Below, one piece after another: positions 1-6,122 of a DNA stretch of 12,534 nucleotides (positions are counted from its first letter, which is position 1; each line of letters starts with the position of its first letter). Source of the stretch: Planctomycetota bacterium (lineage in GTDB: Bacteria > Planctomycetota > Phycisphaerae > Sedimentisphaerales > Anaerobacaceae); NCBI GenBank assembly GCA_017885385.1, contig JAFNGF010000404.1:328-12861 (forward strand), written 5' to 3'. The notes under the pieces were generated by a model that had not been told where the DNA came from, searched no databases, and worked only from the letters and a program-made list of their open reading frames with translations. The position numbers and the translations under genes are program-made.

Positions 1-4
1 TTGT

Positions 5-27
5 TTAGGATTTCGATATTAGGATTT
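5..27. repeat. Short AT-rich direct repeat TTAGGATTT
   Basis: TTAGGATTT occurs at 5-13 and again at 19-27, just downstream of the MazF stop codon. Its reverse complement AAATCCTAA occurs at 2787-2795, next to the CTCTGTG element. No gene or terminator is visible in the first 43 bases. I infer a small dispersed repeat unit; two copies of a 9-mer alone would be weak evidence. Confidence 0.35.
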
Positions 28-43
28 AGAAATTGTAGGGGGG

Positions 44-367
44 TCACTCTGCAAACATCTGGCCGAGTATGCCTAACACGGCCTGTTGGTTTTTGGAGCT
101 GATTCGTCCGAGTTTTCTAACCAGCCTGACTTTGTCCACCGTCCGCAGCTGGTCAAGCACTATCTGCCCATGCTTTCCCTGGAATTGACAGGGCACACGA
201 GTTGGATATTGCCGCACTTTGGTCGTCATCGGAGCGACAATCACAGTGGCAATGTGCCTGTTCATTTCGTCAGGCGATATTACCAGGCAGGGACGGGTCT
301 TCTTTATTTCTTTGCCTACAGTTGGGTCCAGGTTGACCAGGTAGACATCAAAGCGTTTTACTTCCAT
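44..367 (-). CDS. mazF: MazF/PemK-type mRNA endoribonuclease toxin
   Basis: The 107-residue product matches the MazF/PemK family in length and pattern. It has the N-terminal strand followed by KKTRPCLVIS, then an IVAPMTT strand, then LDQLRTVDKVRL near the C-terminus, all family hallmarks. MazF toxins cut mRNA at short sequence motifs and are neutralised by MazE. I place the start at ATG 367 (MEVKRFDVYLVNLDP), where family homology begins; an in-frame ATG at 388 would add seven residues without family support. The start lies inside the 3' end of the antitoxin frame (10-base overlap), which suggests translational coupling. The ribosome site upstream (GAGTGG) is only modest, consistent with coupling. 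Family assignment is firm; cleavage specificity cannot be told from sequence. Confidence 0.9.
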   Translation of the reverse strand: MEVKRFDVYLVNLDPTVGKEIKKTRPCLVISPDEMNRHIATVIVAPMTTKVRQYPTRVPCQFQGKHGQIVLDQLRTVDKVRLVRKLGRISSKNQQAVLGILGQMFAE

Positions 368-615
368 TGCCACTCGTCTTGGTCCCATTTGGTTACGCTT
401 ACAGCATCCTCATCTAACAGCCGGTCGTCTCGTCTCTCAGACATTTTTCTAAACTGCTCATCCCAGTCCTGGCGCGGACGTTGGCCTGGCTTGATTACCA
501 ATTGGTTGTGCTTCACTGTCAATTCTACTTCGCCCGTTAACTGGAGTTGACGAAGTAGAATCTTTGGGATGCGAATTCCCTGCGAATTGCCTATTTTTAC
601 GATACTGGTTTTCAT
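358..615 (-). CDS. mazE: MazE-type AbrB/SpoVT-fold antitoxin
   Basis: This 85-residue protein begins with MKTSIVKIGNSQGIRIPK, the signature of the swapped-hairpin AbrB/MazE DNA-binding domain (residues about 1-45). An acidic, flexible tail follows (DEQF...RRDDRLLDEDAVS), the part that usually wraps the toxin. It would bind MazF and repress its own promoter. The start is not fully settled: ATG 615 is the usual family start but has no Shine-Dalgarno, whereas an in-frame GTG at 627 adds four residues and has an AGG seven bases upstream. It overlaps mazF by 10 bases and is transcribed first, the classical antitoxin-first order. Confidence 0.88.
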   Translation of the reverse strand: MKTSIVKIGNSQGIRIPKILLRQLQLTGEVELTVKHNQLVIKPGQRPRQDWDEQFRKMSERRDDRLLDEDAVSVTKWDQDEWQWK

Positions 616-649
616 TACAGCATTCACAAAAAAACCTACATATCCATAT

Positions 650-671
650 ACTGTACGTAATTACACTGTAC
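650..671. promoter_or_regulatory. Candidate MazE operator: two ACTGTAC repeats flanking a palindrome
   Basis: ACTGTAC occurs at 650-656 and at 665-671, 15 bases apart, with the palindrome GTAATTAC (657-664) exactly between them. The second copy overlaps the candidate -10 box and the first sits at the start of the transcript. This is a good place for autorepression by MazE, which typically binds repeated or palindromic sites at its own promoter. The operator role is inference. Confidence 0.35.
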
Positions 672-693
672 ACACCTAGACCAGTTCGGTCAA
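665..693 (-). promoter_or_regulatory. Candidate mazEF promoter
   Basis: Read on the minus strand there is TTGACC (688-693), a 17-base spacer, then TACAGT (665-670). These match the sigma-70 -35 and -10 boxes at five and four of six positions. The expected transcript start near 658 leaves a leader of about 30-40 bases to the mazE start. No competing promoter of equal quality is visible in this gap. Confidence 0.5.
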
Positions 694-797
694 GAACAAA
701 GATGCGATTCCTGGGGAAAAACGGTTAAAGTAGCACTATGCGAGCGTAAATGCCGCGAAAACTCAGGTTCTATTGGCGTTTTTGCCCCTGTGGGCAC

Positions 798-820
798 AAG
801 CCAGCACGTGCTGGCTTTTT
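798..820 (+). terminator. Perfect hairpin followed by a T-run
   Basis: AAGCCAGCAC (798-807) is followed at once by its exact reverse complement GTGCTGGCTT (808-817), and the T-run continues to 820. In shape this is an intrinsic terminator for plus-strand transcription. No plus-strand gene is seen upstream, and the hairpin lies 50 bases before the sigma-fragment start codon. It may therefore end a short leader or an unrecognised small RNA. With no spare loop bases the hairpin would have to open two or more central pairs in RNA. Confidence 0.45.
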
Positions 821-869
821 CACGGTTTTTTGTAAGTTTTCGGCCAATGTGCGGTCTAATATTGTGGTC

Positions 870-1022
870 ATGGCCGAGATTAACGATGACGAGCTTCTCG
901 TCAAAAAATTTAATCAGGGCGACGAATCTGTCTTTGAAAGAATCGTCCGGCAATACTCCGCTGAAGTCGCGGTGCTGGCAAATCGCCTGCTCGGCTGCCC
1001 GGTTTTCAGCCGCCAACCGTAA
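870..1022 (+). pseudogene. Truncated ECF-family RNA polymerase sigma factor
   Basis: The 50-codon frame starts MAEINDDELLVKKFNQGD and continues ESVFERIVRQYSAEVAVLANRLLGCP. That is the region-2 opening of ECF sigma factors (an acidic start, then 'F..G....F..I...Y...V..LA.RLLG'). After about residue 44 the family pattern stops, six unrelated residues follow, and a TAA ends the frame. Everything needed for promoter recognition (the rest of region 2, and region 4) is missing. None of the plus-strand frames between 1023 and 1147 restores it, so this is a 5' remnant. It is the only plus-strand coding trace in the window. It could also be a join artefact in the assembly. Confidence 0.65.
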
Positions 1023-1147
1023 CTGTCGTCGGTGGGAAGTGAAAAAATCAGCCCAAAACCGATCAGAATCCGGCGCCTGCTACCTTATCAAGCGGGCACT
1101 AGATCCAATGCCCAACGAACACCACTTACGCACGGCGCGATACGAAA

Positions 1148-2758
1148 TCAATGCCTAAAGTGTCTTTTGCCGGTGAAGACCATAGCGATGCCGTGCTTGT
1201 CGGCGGCGGCAATGACTTCATCGTCTTTTTTGGAGCCGCCCGGCTGAACTATACAAGCTACGCCCGCCTCGGCGGCATTTTCCACGTTGTCGGCGAACGG
1301 GAAGAACGCATCGGACGCCATTGCGCAGCCCTTAGCTTCTTTGCCGGCGTGCTTAAAGGCAATCAGGCCGGACTCGACTCGGTTCATCTGCCCGGCTCCA
1401 ACGCCGATAATCTTTCTGTTCTTGACCAGTACTATAGTGTTGCTCTTGGTGTGCTTGGCGGTAAGCCAGGCGATCCTCAAATCCGCGAGCTGGTCGGCAG
1501 TCGGCCTGGCCTTGGTCGGATAGGTCAATTGGTCGGGCTCCCAGCCAGCTAAATCCCTCTGCTGAAGGAGCATTCCACCGATCACACAGCGAGCATCGTA
1601 TTCGCTGCGGTCGATCTTTTTTCTATCGATAGGTCCCGTCTGCAGCAGCCGAACTCTGCTACCCCAGCTTTTTAGCGTCCTTATTATCTCAACCGCCTCC
1701 TGCTGGAATTGCGGGGCGACGATTACCTCGGCGAAGAAACCCTCAGCCCCCAGCGCTTTGCCAAATCGACTGTAAGACTCCATAATCGTTCTGGCCAGCT
1801 CTACGTCAACGCTCCTATTAAGAGCAATAATACCGCCGAACGCGCTTGTCACGTCACCTTCGTATGCTTTACGGTATGCGACCAGAATATCTTCGTCGAC
1901 GGCACAGCCGCACGGATTGAGGTGCTTAACTACCACGGCCGCCGGCTCTTCAAATTCCTTGATCAGCTCAAGGGCTGCGTTGGCATCCAAGAGGTTGTTA
2001 AAGCTGATGTCGACCTCGCCGGCTAACAAAGTGGCACCGCTGACCGATGGTTCACCGCTCGATGGCAGCTTATAGAAGGCCGCGGTCTGGTGCGGGTTCT
2101 CACCATACCGCAGCGCTGATGCCTTTGTCAGCGCGATTGAAACTCTGCCGGGATATTCTACGCCGGCCCGGCCGGCCAGATATTTTGCAATGGCGGCATC
2201 ATACGAGGCGGTCAGCTCGAAGGCCGCCCGTGCAAAGTCGCTGCGCGATTGTTCGCTCACGGCGCCGCCGTTTCTTCGCATCTCTTCGATGACTTTGCCG
2301 TACTGGCTGACCTGCGTCACCACAGTAACGAACTTGTGGTTCTTGGCCGCCGAGCGAAGCATACTTGGCCCGCCGATGTCGATATTTTCGATCGCCTCTT
2401 CCACGGTGCAGTCCGGCTTGGCAATAGTCTGCTCGAATGGGTAAAGATTCACACAGACCAGGTCGATCGGCTCAATATTGTGAGCCTGCATCGCCGCTAT
2501 GTGCTCGGCTTTATCTCGCAGACCCAGCAGAGCCCCGTGAATCTTGGGATGGAGCGTTTTTACTCGGCCATCCATCATTTCCGGAAAGCCCGTGACCGAC
2601 TCAATGCCGACCACATTGACGCCCGCCTCGGCAAGTTTCTTGGCGGTGCCGCCGGTGCTGATTATCTTTACGCCCATCGCGATTAGCTTCTTGGCAAAGT
2701 CTACAACGCCGTTTTTGTCGGAAACACTGATCAATGCTGTCTTAATTTTGACGTCCAT
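1148..2758 (-). CDS. purH: Bifunctional AICAR formyltransferase / IMP cyclohydrolase
   Basis: PurH carries out the last two steps of purine synthesis: it formylates AICAR with 10-formyl-THF and closes the ring to IMP. The 536-residue product is full length. The N-terminal MGS-like cyclohydrolase domain shows STGGTA (34-39), GRVKTLHPKIHGALL (64-78) and VNLYPF. The transformylase domain shows RYGENPHQ (217-224), the catalytic Lys-His pair in KHLNPCG (278-284), SAFGG (305-309), GAGQMNRV and a C-terminal SDAFFPFAD...QPGGS block. I chose ATG 2758 because MDVKIKTALISVSDKNG is where homologues start and an AAGGA sits six bases upstream; an in-frame TTG at 2788 would add ten residues. No other purine gene is nearby, so it appears to stand alone. 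Confidence 0.97.
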   Translation of the reverse strand: MDVKIKTALISVSDKNGVVDFAKKLIAMGVKIISTGGTAKKLAEAGVNVVGIESVTGFPEMMDGRVKTLHPKIHGALLGLRDKAEHIAAMQAHNIEPIDLVCVNLYPFEQTIAKPDCTVEEAIENIDIGGPSMLRSAAKNHKFVTVVTQVSQYGKVIEEMRRNGGAVSEQSRSDFARAAFELTASYDAAIAKYLAGRAGVEYPGRVSIALTKASALRYGENPHQTAAFYKLPSSGEPSVSGATLLAGEVDISFNNLLDANAALELIKEFEEPAAVVVKHLNPCGCAVDEDILVAYRKAYEGDVTSAFGGIIALNRSVDVELARTIMESYSRFGKALGAEGFFAEVIVAPQFQQEAVEIIRTLKSWGSRVRLLQTGPIDRKKIDRSEYDARCVIGGMLLQQRDLAGWEPDQLTYPTKARPTADQLADLRIAWLTAKHTKSNTIVLVKNRKIIGVGAGQMNRVESGLIAFKHAGKEAKGCAMASDAFFPFADNVENAAEAGVACIVQPGGSKKDDEVIAAADKHGIAMVFTGKRHFRH

Positions 2759-2800
2759 TTCGGTTCCTTCTCCTAATCTGTTTGCCAAATCCTAATTTTG

Positions 2801-2908
2801 CCACAGAGAGCACGCCGCTCAGGTCCGGCGGGTGTGGACCTGCGGCCCCTGACGGACAGAACTCAGAGCTTATGTTTTTCTTCTCCGTGAACTCTGTGTA
2901 CTCTGTGG
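2801..2908. repeat. CTCTGTG-type dispersed repeat element with inverted ends
   Basis: The segment is bounded by CCACAGAG (2801-2808) and its reverse complement CTCTGTGG (2901-2908). The right arm is a tandem of CTCTGTG (2892-2898 and 2901-2907). Inside is a further hairpin, CAGGTCC (2820-2826) with GGACCTG (2836-2842). I recognise the 'ACTCTGTGTACTCTGTGG' style from short dispersed repeats common in planctomycete and other environmental genomes. It has no coding capacity and behaves like a small non-autonomous element. It lies between the PQQ gene and purH, within the space where a purH promoter would be expected. Copy number cannot be judged from one window. Confidence 0.55.
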
Positions 2909-2933
2909 CTTTTTCCATTTTATTAACAATCAT

Positions 2934-4070
2934 TCACTGCTCACTTGGTTCCAAGCACGCAACCCGGCCGCGTTCATCAGCGATATAGATTTTGGAATCG
3001 GTCGTATTGGCCGCGTGTTTTGAGACGTCGGCGAAATTCACCACATACAGCTTCTTTGCATTGCTGTTGTCCATTACCGCCAGGGTTTTTCTGTTGGTGA
3101 TAATATAAGCCTTGCCCGCCGCCTCCGCCAGTAAGTCGGCACCTTCTTTCAGCGACCACATATATTTGCCGCTCTGTTTGTCTACCGCCGTCAAGCCTTC
3201 GCCGCCGGCATATCCTTCGACCCGGCTCAGGACGGGCTGATAGACAGCCGCTGCGGTAACACGCGGCTCTTTCTGGAGCAGCCCCGGCATTTGCTGTTTC
3301 CAGGCGAGCTTGGTCGTAAGCATATCCACCATATCGAGTCTGTAAAGGTTTGTGTCTTTGCTGGCAAAGAATAACGACATCCCGTCTCGCTTCAAAGACC
3401 CGGCAATTGCATCTGCGGCGTTAAACTGCCACAGTTGATAAGGCTTGTCCGGCGCAACGCCTATCACGTTACCGGCGTCGGTCCCAAAGATAACAAACTT
3501 GTCATCTGCGATAATCGAAGTAATCATCGAGTCGTTCTTTGCAGCCACCTCGAAGACCTGAACCCTATTATCGGCGTGCAGCGCGTGCAAACGCCGGTCT
3601 ACAGCCGCCAAGTAGAAAAATGAGCTGTTGCGAGCCGCCGGGCACGTTACGGCAAATTCCAACGGCCTGGCTCTACGCTCAGTGCCCAATCTCGAATCCA
3701 GCTCAACGATGTTGTTGCCGATTATGGCTATAATGTCATCTTTGTAAAGATCGAGGCCGAGCACGACAAAACCAGCCGGTGCAATCGACCGGCCGAATAT
3801 CATGCTGCCCTTCTGCCTATCCAGACAAGCCAGGAAATTTTTGTCCGAAAGTGCGTAGATATAATTGTCCCGAAGGCAAAGACGCTCGAGGGTCTCGCCC
3901 TTTTTGAGCGGCAGTTGATTCTGCCACGTGAGTCTCAGATTAGCGTGCTTGAGCAGCTCCGGGGAGACAAGCCAGTGCGAATCATCGTTTGCTGCCAAGC
4001 TTTTAGCCGCAGCAGACAAAACCGAAAGCCCCACGGTCAAGATCAATACACATCGCCCTGCGCTCAGCAT
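2934..4070 (-). CDS. Secreted PQQ-like beta-propeller repeat protein
   Basis: The 378-residue product opens with a basic start and a hydrophobic stretch (ILTVGLSVLSAAAKSLAA), a clear signal peptide, so it is exported or periplasmic. The rest is a series of beta-strand repeats of the PQQ/YVTN propeller type. The best-kept one is GLTAVDKQSGKYMWSLKEG near the C-terminus, and others include YALSDKNFLACLDRQKG and GTDAGNVIGVAPDKPYQLW. No catalytic residues stand out; a binding or scaffold role is the usual guess. I place the start at ATG 4070 because GAGGG lies seven bases upstream; the ATG at 4076 is too close to that site. It follows the upstream small gene by about 20 bases, so the two are probably one operon. 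Residues QPVLSRVEG come from an inserted palindromic repeat (3217-3236). Confidence 0.75.
   Translation of the reverse strand: MLSAGRCVLILTVGLSVLSAAAKSLAANDDSHWLVSPELLKHANLRLTWQNQLPLKKGETLERLCLRDNYIYALSDKNFLACLDRQKGSMIFGRSIAPAGFVVLGLDLYKDDIIAIIGNNIVELDSRLGTERRARPLEFAVTCPAARNSSFFYLAAVDRRLHALHADNRVQVFEVAAKNDSMITSIIADDKFVIFGTDAGNVIGVAPDKPYQLWQFNAADAIAGSLKRDGMSLFFASKDTNLYRLDMVDMLTTKLAWKQQMPGLLQKEPRVTAAAVYQPVLSRVEGYAGGEGLTAVDKQSGKYMWSLKEGADLLAEAAGKAYIITNRKTLAVMDNSNAKKLYVVNFADVSKHAANTTDSKIYIADERGRVACLEPSEQ
3217..3236. repeat. Palindromic dispersed 20-mer inside the PQQ gene (copy 1)
   Basis: TCGACCCGGCTCAGGACGGG lies in frame in the propeller gene and is read on the minus strand as part of QPVLSRVEG. 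A second copy with 18 of 20 identical bases is at 10832-10851 in a gene-free spacer. The 'PVLSRVEG' peptide resembles those made elsewhere by the widespread 'TCGACnnGCTCAGGAC' family of repeats, from my general knowledge. Confidence 0.6.
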
Positions 4071-4089
4071 TTTCATACCCTCAAAAAGG

Positions 4090-4392
4090 TCACCGCAGCT
4101 CCACGTAGTCGGCCAAATCAGTATTGTGCTCAGATTCGAATTCTTGCATCTGTTCGATTCGTTTTATGTCGTCTTGTATTCGGTTTACCAGCTTAAATAT
4201 ATATGGCTTGCCGGCTAAGCGATTTCGCAGGTCATCCAGCATCGGCTCCCATGTGCCGTCATATAGTTGTGCCTTAAGCACGACCAGCATCCGGTGCTCG
4301 TTGCTGAGGCTGTCAACATATTCACGTATCTCTTTGCTGACAGTCCCGACTGGATCGGGGCCTTTAGCACCACTTCCGCTCGGCTCAGCCAT
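4090..4392 (-). CDS. Conserved-looking small hypothetical protein
   Basis: I do not recognise this 100-residue soluble protein. It has a Gly/Pro-rich, low-complexity start (MAEPSGSGAKGPDPVGT) followed by two or three amphipathic helices (SKEIREYVDSLSNEHRMLVVL, then a basic-acidic C-terminal half ending in EFESEHNTDLADYVELR). There is no signal peptide, membrane segment or cysteine. A GAGG lies nine bases before the ATG and a promoter candidate sits at 4446-4474, so expression is credible. Its stop is about 20 bases from the propeller gene's start, and the two probably share a transcript. Part of the N-terminus (GPDPVGT) is encoded by a CCCGA/TCGGG hairpin (4345-4359) that may be an inserted repeat. 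Confidence 0.6.
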   Translation of the reverse strand: MAEPSGSGAKGPDPVGTVSKEIREYVDSLSNEHRMLVVLKAQLYDGTWEPMLDDLRNRLAGKPYIFKLVNRIQDDIKRIEQMQEFESEHNTDLADYVELR

Positions 4393-4445
4393 TTTCTAAA
4401 ACCTCGCCCCCGCGACAAATTTCAACCATAACTGGTTTCAGCGGA

Positions 4446-4474
4446 ATACTAACGACCAACAGCGCAAATTGCAA
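4446..4474 (-). promoter_or_regulatory. Candidate promoter for the 4392-2934 operon
   Basis: On the minus strand TTGCAA (4469-4474) is followed by a 17-base spacer and TAGTAT (4446-4451), each matching the sigma-70 boxes at four of six positions. The expected leader is about 45 bases to the ATG at 4392. The rest of the 188-base gap up to 4580 shows no further structure that I can support. Confidence 0.35.
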
Positions 4475-4580
4475 CAAATTTTCCCAAATTAGCTTTTGCA
4501 GCTTGGCAGCCAGTGGGCGTTGTGTGTGTCTGTACGGCACAAAAGTTTTTGACCGCAGCAGTTGGGCCAGAACAATCGGT

Positions 4581-5174
4581 TCACTTGCCTTTTCGGAATT
4601 CCCTCAGCAAGCTTAGATTGAGCCAGTACTTTCTGACAGGGAATACTCCCTTTTCGACATGGCGGACTTCTTCTATCGAGTAAAATGCCTGAGGATTAAA
4701 TTTTTTAATCAAATCCACCACACTTTGCACCTCTCGGTGTGGAACGATTGTGAAAACTACCCGCACTTCGCCGCGGGTGCCATGCCCATCAATGCTTGTG
4801 ACCCCATAGTTTTCGGATCTCAGACACTCCACCAGCGGCCCCGCATCTTTTTTGGTGATAACCCTTATCAGCGCCAAGCCTAATGATAGCTTCTCAATTA
4901 TGTACATGCCCACGTAGTTGCCCATTGCGAAGCCGCCTGCATAGGCGATGTAGCAGACAGGATTGGACAGATTCTTCATAATCTGGCCAATAGCCAAAAG
5001 CCAAATGAGGACCTCAAAAAAGCCCACCACAGGGGCCAGATATTTGAATCCTCTGGATACAAATATCAGTCGTACCGTGCCTATGCTGACGTCCGCAATC
5101 CTGGCGAGAAATATTAGTAACGGCAGGAGAACCCACGCATAGACTATTGAGCTAAAAAGCAACATGTTATCCAT
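4581..5174 (-). CDS. UPF0316 membrane protein (DUF5698 + DUF2179)
   Basis: The 197-residue protein has three hydrophobic segments (about 8-28, 44-66 and 72-94). They include the family-typical stretch IADVSIGTVRLIFVSRG, then GFFEVLIWLLAIGQIMKNLSNP and YAGGFAMGNYVGM. A cytosolic DUF2179 domain follows at about 110-172 (LIRVITKKDAGPLVECLRSENYGVTSIDGHG...IKKFNPQAFYSIEEV). This is the layout of UPF0316 proteins such as the Bacillus YebE group. The function is not established; DUF2179 is a ferredoxin-like fold thought to bind a small ligand. GGAAGG lies six bases before the ATG. It begins 37 bases after the RCK_C membrane gene and is probably co-transcribed with it. Confidence 0.85.
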   Translation of the reverse strand: MDNMLLFSSIVYAWVLLPLLIFLARIADVSIGTVRLIFVSRGFKYLAPVVGFFEVLIWLLAIGQIMKNLSNPVCYIAYAGGFAMGNYVGMYIIEKLSLGLALIRVITKKDAGPLVECLRSENYGVTSIDGHGTRGEVRVVFTIVPHREVQSVVDLIKKFNPQAFYSIEEVRHVEKGVFPVRKYWLNLSLLREFRKGK

Positions 5175-5211
5175 GCTGATCCTTCCCGGCGAGCCTACTG
5201 GGCAGCTACCA

Positions 5212-5931
5212 TCAAGGATTCATACATACCCTATTGCGAATGTTTTCCAATTTTCCGAAACATATTAGCTCATCGCCTAAAAGAATTTTCGTATCGGCGG
5301 TGGGATTGGGCATCGTTTCGGCGCCTCTGACTACTGCCAGCACTGTAATATCATGCCTTCTCAGTTCCGACTGCGAAAGTGTCTTGTCTAACACGGGACT
5401 GCCGGCGCAAACAGCAACTCTTGAAACGCCATAGCCGCCAGTCGCCAGCAAAAGTTCTTCAAAAGATACTTTTTTGAAGATATCCTTTTTGATAATCTTC
5501 TTTCGCAGGAAATTTGTGAGGTGTCTCGCGAGTTTTTCGTGCGTGAAAACCTTATATATTGCGTAAACAGCGACGACAATAATCGCCAGATTGACCCATA
5601 TCCCGACAGAAGGCTGTATCGTAAATGGCAGAAATGATTTCGACAACTTGGAAAGTATGGTTTCTTGAGGAACGAACGAGCTGGCGAGCGTTGCGATCAT
5701 GATAACCAAACCTGCATTGCCCAAGACCATGAGAGCAGAAGCAATCCGCCGTCTTTGTTTATTGCCGGTGATCAACTCTGCTTCCTTTGTCGTGAATCCC
5801 GTCCCCGAAAAGCAGGATAACGCCTGGAATTTTGCCAAAGACCACTCAAGTCCTGTCAACTGAAATGCGATTGCCCCGATTCTGACCACGATGAATGATA
5901 CAGTTAGCGTCAAAATGAACAAAACCAGCAT
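5212..5931 (-). CDS. Membrane protein with pore-like segment and C-terminal TrkA-C (RCK_C) domain
   Basis: The 239-residue protein has hydrophobic helices at about 1-24, 63-86 and 108-129. Between the first two lies a short amphipathic stretch with SGTGFTT (42-48), which looks like the pore loop and filter of Trk/Ktr/K-channel M1-P-M2 units. After a basic linker (KLARHLTNFLRKKIIKKDIFKK) comes a TrkA-C/RCK_C domain at about 165-232 (VAVCAGSPVLDKTLSQSELRRHDITVLAVVRG...LLGDELICFG). RCK_C domains gate K+ transporters and bind ligands such as c-di-AMP in some bacteria. An ideal AAGGAGG site (5939-5945) lies seven bases upstream. There is no RCK_N nucleotide-binding domain. A role in K+ or other monovalent-ion transport is inference. 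Confidence 0.75.
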   Translation of the reverse strand: MLVLFILTLTVSFIVVRIGAIAFQLTGLEWSLAKFQALSCFSGTGFTTKEAELITGNKQRRRIASALMVLGNAGLVIMIATLASSFVPQETILSKLSKSFLPFTIQPSVGIWVNLAIIVVAVYAIYKVFTHEKLARHLTNFLRKKIIKKDIFKKVSFEELLLATGGYGVSRVAVCAGSPVLDKTLSQSELRRHDITVLAVVRGAETMPNPTADTKILLGDELICFGKLENIRNRVCMNP

Positions 5932-6122
5932 AGTTTGTCCTCCTTAGCTTGTTACTGCGCAAGTCCTGCTTGCTTTCAAAGCCCTTCGTCCCCTGCAGAC
6001 CGGGCGACCATGTAAATCGCGATGACTGCCATAACCTACAATTTTTTGTCTGCTGCCGCCCTGACGTATGTATGGGAGTCCTTAGCTGGATAAAAGCCGC
6101 CACATAGTCACTATAGGGCGAA

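Noticed and set aside
86..550. Open plus-strand frame of 154 codons
   Set aside because: It lies opposite the clearly identified MazE and MazF genes and its translation shows no family pattern; it is an antisense shadow.
1287..1552. Plus-strand open frames across purH
   Set aside because: They lie inside the strongly conserved purH transformylase region on the other strand.
2759..2788. Upstream TTG start for purH
   Set aside because: The added ten residues are not part of the family, and the Shine-Dalgarno sequence lies inside this stretch, pointing to ATG 2758.
5946..6103. Minus-strand open frame in the gap before the RCK_C gene
   Set aside because: The translation has no recognisable pattern, the frame runs into the RCK_C gene in another phase, and no convincing ribosome site precedes it.
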